A stretch of 64,000 nt of DNA from JACRCT01 sp049841135 (GTDB lineage Bacteria; Myxococcota; Myxococcia; Myxococcales; UBA5297). Shown in pieces: positions 57,375 to 64,000 of the stretch. Under the pieces are notes generated by a model. The model saw only the letters and a list, made by a program, of their open reading frames with translations, did not search any database and was not told the DNA's origin. The stretch is from assembly GCA_049841135.1 (NCBI GenBank), contig JASGHK010000002.1, positions 868,001-932,000 of the forward strand, in the 5' to 3' direction. A program made the translations under genes and the position numbers. Each line of letters begins with the position of its first letter. Position 1 is the stretch's first letter.

Positions 57375-57881
57375 TCAGGACCCGGTCGCGCCAATGAACA
57401 GGCCGCAGTCCGGGCACTCCTCCGGCGTCCCCTCGAAGCTCGCGCCGCAGGCCGGGCACTTCTTCTGCCCCTCGGCGTCGAAGTCGACCATCGCGTCGAG
57501 GTTTGCGCCCTGGCACTCCTCGTCGGACTCGACCAACCGCTTCTGCTCGGCCTTGAGCACCTGCGCGGCGAGTTCGACGTCCTCGGGCAGCACGGCGACG
57601 AAGAAGTGCGAGCACTGCCCGCCCTTTCCGCAGCTCTTGGGGTCGCCGGTGATCATGGCGTCCATGCCCTGCGCCTGCAGGAACTCGATCATCTGGCAGG
57701 CGTCCGTGTAGCTCATCCGCAGGATGGCGGCCGCAGTCCCGTCCTTGACCGCCGAGCGCAGCCGTTCGCCCTTGCCCTCGTCCTGTTCGGGGAGCGCGGG
57801 CACCAGGGCCTGCTCGCAGTGCGCGCACTTGGCGATGCCATCGCGGTACTCGGTACGGCAGACAGGGCAGTAGTTGGGCAT
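57375..57881 (-). CDS. Zinc-ribbon protein
   Basis: 168 residues with two four-Cys zinc ribbons: YCPVCRTEYRDGIAKCAHC at the N-terminus and KKCPACGASFEGTPEECPDC at the C-terminus. Between them lies a domain (SYTDACQMIEFLQAQGMDAMI) that resembles the alpha/beta DUF2007-like fold found in similar Zn-ribbon proteins. Cytoplasmic. Possibly a metal-dependent regulatory or adaptor protein; no enzymatic motif. It precedes the frameshifted lipoprotein gene by 76 bp. Confidence 0.75.
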   Translation of the reverse strand: MPNYCPVCRTEYRDGIAKCAHCEQALVPALPEQDEGKGERLRSAVKDGTAAAILRMSYTDACQMIEFLQAQGMDAMITGDPKSCGKGGQCSHFFVAVLPEDVELAAQVLKAEQKRLVESDEECQGANLDAMVDFDAEGQKKCPACGASFEGTPEECPDCGLFIGATGS

Positions 57882-57978
57882 GACGAATCCTCCGGAAGGC
57901 GCCGTTGTAGCGCCCCAGCGGCGAAGCTGACAAGGCGAAGGATTGGCCCGTCCGGCCGAGGAGGACGACGATCGGCGC

Positions 57979-58518
57979 TTACTCGGTCGGCCCGGCGAGG
58001 TCCGGCCCGTCCGAGCTGGGCGGCTCGGACTTCATCCGCTCGTCCAGGAAGGCCCCCAGCTGGTCGGGCTCGACGAAGGTGACCTCGAGCTTGCCGAAGC
58101 GGAGCGTCGCGCGGGGCGGAAGCAGAAAGGCCTTCGAGGGCTTGAGCTTCTCTTCGCCGACCCAGGTCCCGTTGCGCGAGTTGGCGTCCACCAGGAACCG
58201 CTTGCGGTTGGAGTCCTGGAAGTAGGCGTGGAAGCGCGAGACCTGGTGGTGGTGCAGCACCACGTCGTTGTTCTCGGCGTGCCCGACGGTGACGCCGAAG
58301 GGGAAGGCGTTGGGGACGATGCCCTTGACGATCTCGATGGCGACGGGCTCGCCCTTGACGAGGTCGGACGCCGCGCCGCTGACGTCAGTGGTCTCGATGT
58401 GCCCGTCCTGGCGCGAGGGCGGCTCCCAGACCAGCACCGGGTGCGGGCAACGCTTCTTGAGGCTCGCGGGGTCGGCCAGGTAGGCGCGGACGAGCAAGAC
58501 GAGGTTGTGGGTTGCCAT
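57979..58518 (-). CDS. FHA-domain protein
   Basis: 179 residues. FHA signature residues VGHAENNDVVLHHHQVSRFH and SRNGTWVGEEKL lie in about residues 75-130; this fold binds phosphothreonine peptides. The N-terminal part (LVLLVRAYLADPASLKKRCPH) is of unknown fold. ATG 58518 (MATHNLVLLVR) is preferred over the upstream start 58545. A short distance upstream is hflX on the same strand. The two Ser/Thr kinase genes at 61-64 kb supply possible phosphorylated partners (inference). Confidence 0.82.
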   Translation of the reverse strand: MATHNLVLLVRAYLADPASLKKRCPHPVLVWEPPSRQDGHIETTDVSGAASDLVKGEPVAIEIVKGIVPNAFPFGVTVGHAENNDVVLHHHQVSRFHAYFQDSNRKRFLVDANSRNGTWVGEEKLKPSKAFLLPPRATLRFGKLEVTFVEPDQLGAFLDERMKSEPPSSDGPDLAGPTE

Positions 58519-58589
58519 GGATGCTGCCCCTTGGTCCTGCGCCACTTGACCACAGGAAGCGCCCTTGCGCCAACCCTAGGTTCCCCCCG

Positions 58590-60354
<1,765 letters not shown>

Positions 60355-60581
60355 CAGGTGCCTGATTCGCGCGGGAGTATAGGGTCCGACTCCGCTCCCC
60401 ACAACGCGGGGAAGCAGGGCCCTGATTTCAGCGGCGCAGACCCTCGAGGCACCTCGCGCCGTCCGCATGCCGGGGCCCTCTCGGGCGTTTGTATCGTTCC
60501 GGGCGCTGGCCGCCTGCGCTAGAGTGCGTCGCGTTCCGGCCGGGCAAGCTCTCGGCCGCCCGAATTGGAGAAGGAAGCCCA

Positions 60582-61019
60582 ATGGCCAAGTCGAAAGCAG
60601 CCCCCCGCACGAAGAAGAGCGCGCCCAAGAAGAGCGCCCCCAAGTCGAAGGCCGCCGAGCTACCGGCCAGCAGCCCCGCCAAGGCGACGGCGCTGGAGAT
60701 CGCCCGGCTGGCCTCTGACAAGAAGGCGCTCGACGTGGTGGTGCTCGACGTGCGCGGCCTGGCCTCGTACGCCGAGTACGTCGTGCTCATGACCGCCGAG
60801 AGCGACCCCCAGCTCAACGCCATCGCCGACCACATCGAGGAGCAGCTGAAGGCCCAGGGCGAGCGCCCCATCGGCATCGAGGGCGTGGGCGGCGGACGCT
60901 GGGTGCTCATCGACTTCGGCGACGTGGTCGCGCACGTCTTCTACCAGGACACGCGCGGCTTCTACGACCTCGAGGGCCTGTGGGCCGACGCCCCGCGCGT
61001 CCCCGTCGCCGAGGGCTGA
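60582..61019 (+). CDS. rsfS: Ribosome silencing factor RsfS
   Basis: 145 residues. A Lys/Ala/Pro-rich N-terminal extension of about 35 residues is followed by the RsfS/Iojap domain: ALDVVVLDVRGLASYAEYVV, AIADHIEEQLKAQGERP, GRWVLIDFGDVVAHVFYQD. It binds ribosomal protein L14 (uL14) and blocks subunit joining in starvation. ATG 60582 has a strong Shine-Dalgarno AAGGAAG at 60571-60577. Next to hflX, another ribosome-associated factor, in divergent orientation. Confidence 0.95.
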   Translation: MAKSKAAPRTKKSAPKKSAPKSKAAELPASSPAKATALEIARLASDKKALDVVVLDVRGLASYAEYVVLMTAESDPQLNAIADHIEEQLKAQGERPIGIEGVGGGRWVLIDFGDVVAHVFYQDTRGFYDLEGLWADAPRVPVAEG

Positions 61020-61038
61020 GCCGGCTGAGCCACCGCGG

Positions 61039-62568
61039 CTACTTCGGTCCCCATTGCAGGAAGGCTGCGGCCGCGGCCGCCACGGCGAGGAGCGCGCCGA
61101 CGGCGTAGGGCCAGCGATGCGGCTTGAGCTTGCGGACGAGCTCTCCGGTCGTCTCGGAGGGCTCCAGGTCCGCGAGCATCTTCGGGTCCAGCCGCTCGGT
61201 GGGCGGGAGCACGGGTTCGACCGGCGGCTGCAGTCCGGCGTCGGCCTGCGCCTGCTTGACGTTGCGGATGCGGACCGTGGGTTGCTCTTCGGTCTCGGCT
61301 GGACGCTCGGCCGCCGGCACAGTCCGAGTCTGCCAATCGTCCTCCCGATCTCGAGAAGGGGTGTCAGCAACAGGTGCAGGAGCAAGCCCGGGAGCCGCGA
61401 GGCGAGCGACGGGCATCTCGGGCTGCGGCGAGGGCGTCGCCCGGCGTGCCCGCGCACTCAGCAGCGCCCCCACCGCGACCGAGTCCGCCGGCAGCGTCTC
61501 GGCAGAGGGATCGGTCTCGCCCTGCGGCGCCACCCGCAGGTCGAGGCCCGACGTGGAGACGATGGCGGTCTCGACGCACTCCGGCTCGACGGCGAGCCTG
61601 CGGACCGCGGCCGCTTCCGGCCAGGCCGACTCCAGCGCCTGGAAGAGGACCTGCGCGCTCGGGAAGCGGTCCGCGGGCTTCTTCGAGAGCGCCTTCTTGA
61701 CCACCTCGGGGACCTTGGGTGGCAGCCCGGGGGCCAGCACGCTCAAGTCGGGAGGCTCGGCGGTCGAGTGCTGCTTCATCAATGTGATGGGGTCGCCCAC
61801 GAACGGCGCCTTCAAGGTGATGCACTCGAAGAGCAGCACGCCCACCGCGTAGAGGTCGGCCCGCGAGTCGACCTCGGCGCCCTGGACCTGCTCCGGCGAG
61901 GCGTAGGTGGGCGTGCCCACCAGGACGCCGCTGCGGGTGATGCGCTCGGCCGTGGCGTCGCGGAGCACGCCGAAGTCCAGGACCGTCACGTGCCCGTCGT
62001 GGCCCAGGAAGATGTTGCCGCTCTTCACGTCGCGGTGGACGTAGCCCTTCTCGTGGATGAAGCCCAGGCCGGCGCACAGCTGCTTGAACAGCGGGAGGAT
62101 CTCGTCGCGGCCCATGCGCCGGCCGTCCGCGGCGCGGCTCTTGATGGCCTTGGACAGCGTCATGCCCTCGAGCGCCTTCATGACGATGAAGGGCCGCCCT
62201 TGGTGCCGCCCGACCGCGTGGACCGGGACGATGTTGGGGTGCTCGAGCTTGGCGGTGGTGCGCGCCTCCCGCTCGAAGCGGGTGACGAACTCCTGGTCGT
62301 CACACAGCTGCGCCGCGAGGATCTTGATGGCGACCTTGCGGTCCAGCGCCACGTCCCGCGCCAGGAAGACGGCGCCCATCCCGCCGGCCCCGAGCTTGCC
62401 CTCGAGCTTCCACTTGCCCTCGAGCAGCTCCCCGACGCGCAGCGGCGCCGTGCTCAGCGGGTCGATCGAGGCGGACTGGACCGGCACGCCGCAGCGGTCG
62501 CAGAAGCGCGCCCCCGGCGCCAGCGAGCGCGAGCACTTCGGGCACTTGAGCGGAACGTCCGTCCCCAT
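61039..62568 (-). CDS. Ser/Thr protein kinase with N-terminal zinc ribbon
   Basis: 509 residues from ATG 62568. The N-terminus KCPKCSRSLAPGARFCDRCG is a zinc ribbon. Kinase domain about residues 47-300: GAGGMGAVFLA (P-loop), VAIKIL (Lys), YVHRDVKSGN (HRD), VLDFGV (DFG), TPTYASPEQ. The C-terminus has a Pro/Ala/Asp-rich linker with RTVPAAERPAE and TVRIRNVKQ, then a membrane helix (WPYAVGALLAVAAAAAAFLQ). A PknB-type Hanks kinase. Convergent with rsfS, 19 bp between stops. Confidence 0.92.
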   Translation of the reverse strand: MGTDVPLKCPKCSRSLAPGARFCDRCGVPVQSASIDPLSTAPLRVGELLEGKWKLEGKLGAGGMGAVFLARDVALDRKVAIKILAAQLCDDQEFVTRFEREARTTAKLEHPNIVPVHAVGRHQGRPFIVMKALEGMTLSKAIKSRAADGRRMGRDEILPLFKQLCAGLGFIHEKGYVHRDVKSGNIFLGHDGHVTVLDFGVLRDATAERITRSGVLVGTPTYASPEQVQGAEVDSRADLYAVGVLLFECITLKAPFVGDPITLMKQHSTAEPPDLSVLAPGLPPKVPEVVKKALSKKPADRFPSAQVLFQALESAWPEAAAVRRLAVEPECVETAIVSTSGLDLRVAPQGETDPSAETLPADSVAVGALLSARARRATPSPQPEMPVARLAAPGLAPAPVADTPSRDREDDWQTRTVPAAERPAETEEQPTVRIRNVKQAQADAGLQPPVEPVLPPTERLDPKMLADLEPSETTGELVRKLKPHRWPYAVGALLAVAAAAAAFLQWGPK

Positions 62569-62638
62569 GACGTGGGCCACTATAGAGGCCTGGGGCGCAC
62601 GCACGCCAGGCGCGCCGGCCCGCACAACCCGGCGCGGC

Positions 62639-64000
62639 TCACGGCAGCATGTCGACCTTCACCTCGGTGACCTTGCGCGGCGCGACCTGGACGTCCTTGC
62701 TCCAGGTCTGGAAGCCCTGCCGCGAGACCGTGACGCGGTGCTTGCCGGTCAAGAGCTCCAGGGTGACCGGCGTGTCGCCGCGCTCGACGCCGTCGACCTC
62801 CACCGTCGCCGGATACGGCCGGTCGGACAGGACGGAGACGACCTTCAGGGTGCCGTAGGTCTTGACCGGCTTGGCGGGCCCCACCGGCTGCGCGGGGCGC
62901 GGCCTGCCGGGCTCGGGCTTGTCGTCGCCGCCCGGGTCGGGCTTGTCGGTAGACGCCGGCGGTCCGCCCGGCTCCAGGCCGCCGAAGCGCAGGTAGTAGA
63001 GCTTCGCCGCGGCGAGCGCGAGGGCCACCACCGTCACCACCGGCCAGAACAGGCGCCGCTTGGGCCGGACCTCTTCGGCCGCCGCCCGCGCCGGCGCAGG
63101 GGCGGCGCTGGCGAGAGGCAGCGTCGACACGGCCGGAAGCTCCGTCACCGGAGGCAGCAGCGGCTCCGGCGCCGCCTCGGGGATCGACGCAGGGTCGAAC
63201 GAGCTCGGGTCCGGCGGCGCGAGGTCTGGCGGAGGGAACGGCGCAGGCTCGGCCGGCAGCGGGATCTCGCCCGTGGGGATGCGCACCGCTCCGGAGACGA
63301 TGGGCAGGGGCGCCACCGGGATGGGCTGGTCGCCCACGAGCGCGGCGTCGAGCGCGCCGGCGAACTCCTCCGCGGTCTGGAAGCGCGCCTCGGGAGCCTT
63401 GGCCAACGCCCGCTGGAGCAGGGGGCCCAGCGCCGGCGGGAGCGTCGGGTCCAGCGCGACGATGTTCGGCGCCGGCTCCTGCGCGTGCTTGTGGATCACT
63501 GCGAGGTCGGTGGTGGCCTCGAACGGCGGCCGCCCGAGGAGGCACTCGAAGAGCAGCACGCCCAGCGCGTAGAGATCGGCCCGGTGGTCGACGCCGGTCG
63601 CGCCGCGCGCCTGCTCCGGCGACATGTAGCGCGGCGTGCCCAGCATCATCCCCGCCTGGGTGTTCCCGGCGGAGTTGGGGTCCCGGAGCACGCCGAAGTC
63701 GAGGATGGTCGCGTGCCCGCTGGGCCCGATGATGATGTTGCCCGCCTTGATGTCGCGGTGGACGCAGCCGTGCGCGTGGATGTGGGCGAGCCCGGCGCAC
63801 AGCTGCCGGAAGTAGTCCTGCGCCGCCGCCGGGTAGATCTTCCCCTCCGCCTGCAGCTTGTAGGCGAGCGTGTCGCCGTCGAGCTTCTTCATCACCATGA
63901 ACGGCCGTCCGCCCTGGCGACCGACGGCGTACACGGGGACGACGTTGGGGTGCTCCAGCTTGGCCGTCAGCCGGGCCTCGCGCTCGAACCGCTCCACGAA
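62639..64000 (-). CDS. Ser/Thr protein kinase with PEGA domain, 5' truncated by window edge
   Basis: The frame is open to the right window edge. The P-loop and early N-lobe lie outside. Visible are the kinase middle and C-lobe: GCVHRDIKAGNIIIG (HRD), ILDFGVLRD (DFG), GTPRYMSPEQARG (APE region). A long Pro/Ala linker, a membrane helix (LFWPVVTVVALALAAAKLY) and a PEGA domain at the C-terminus (LKVVSVLSDRPYPATVEVDG) follow. It lies just upstream of the zinc-ribbon kinase on the same strand; the 70-bp gap suggests co-transcription. Substrates unknown. Confidence 0.92.
   Translation of the reverse strand, partial: FVERFEREARLTAKLEHPNVVPVYAVGRQGGRPFMVMKKLDGDTLAYKLQAEGKIYPAAAQDYFRQLCAGLAHIHAHGCVHRDIKAGNIIIGPSGHATILDFGVLRDPNSAGNTQAGMMLGTPRYMSPEQARGATGVDHRADLYALGVLLFECLLGRPPFEATTDLAVIHKHAQEPAPNIVALDPTLPPALGPLLQRALAKAPEARFQTAEEFAGALDAALVGDQPIPVAPLPIVSGAVRIPTGEIPLPAEPAPFPPPDLAPPDPSSFDPASIPEAAPEPLLPPVTELPAVSTLPLASAAPAPARAAAEEVRPKRRLFWPVVTVVALALAAAKLYYLRFGGLEPGGPPASTDKPDPGGDDKPEPGRPRPAQPVGPAKPVKTYGTLKVVSVLSDRPYPATVEVDGVERGDTPVTLELLTGKHRVTVSRQGFQTWSKDVQVAPRKVTEVKVDMLP

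Overview
The window is about 70% GC and gene-dense. It looks like the chromosome of a Myxococcota (delta-proteobacterial myxobacterium-type) organism. The reasons are an MXAN_5187-like protein, FHA and FHA-GGDEF proteins, zinc-ribbon and PEGA-domain Ser/Thr kinases, large secreted lipoproteins, HEAT-repeat families and strong GC3 bias. This assignment is inference from gene content; no marker gene was compared with a database. Both window ends cut genes: an FG-GAP-like repeat protein on the left and a Ser/Thr kinase on the right.

Layout. 0-17 kb is a surface and secretion region: a protein of near-identical 213-bp repeats, a CxxCH/HAF-repeat lipoprotein, a SEC-C protein with a tRNA-Phe(GAA) gene upstream, a trypsin-like protease, and a lipoprotein of about 3,290 residues built from carboxypeptidase-regulatory, Ig-like and fibronectin-like domains. 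17-25 kb holds a Fpg/Nei DNA glycosylase, a minisatellite of about 1.7 kb made of hairpin-bearing 64-66-bp units in two opposed arrays, a YgfZ-like folate-binding protein and an FAD oxidoreductase. 25-34 kb is a carbohydrate block: GH57 amylase, FHA-GGDEF protein, a broken phosphofructokinase/phosphatase junction and a GH31 alpha-glucosidase, followed by a CsgG/FlgO-like outer-membrane protein. 34-42 kb carries lgt, lspA and ileS, the first two being lipoprotein maturation enzymes that suit the many lipoproteins nearby. 41.8-51.7 kb is the most unusual part: one Hsp70-like gene followed on the same strand by six tandem paralogues of a membrane-anchored HEAT-repeat protein. 51.8-64 kb contains a Nif3-like protein, a papain-family protease, small hypothetical proteins, an FHA protein, hflX, rsfS and two Ser/Thr kinases.

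A global oddity is that about a dozen otherwise well-preserved genes are interrupted by single-base +1 frameshifts. In seven of them the site is a GANTC pentamer which, reduced to GATC, restores both the frame and a sensible protein sequence. This points to a systematic, possibly methylation-linked, consensus error or to a motif-specific insertion process rather than ordinary gene decay. Two palindromic MITE-like elements, a dispersed CTTGGCGACC repeat and an interleaved (pseudoknot-type) inverted repeat occupy the gene-free stretches.
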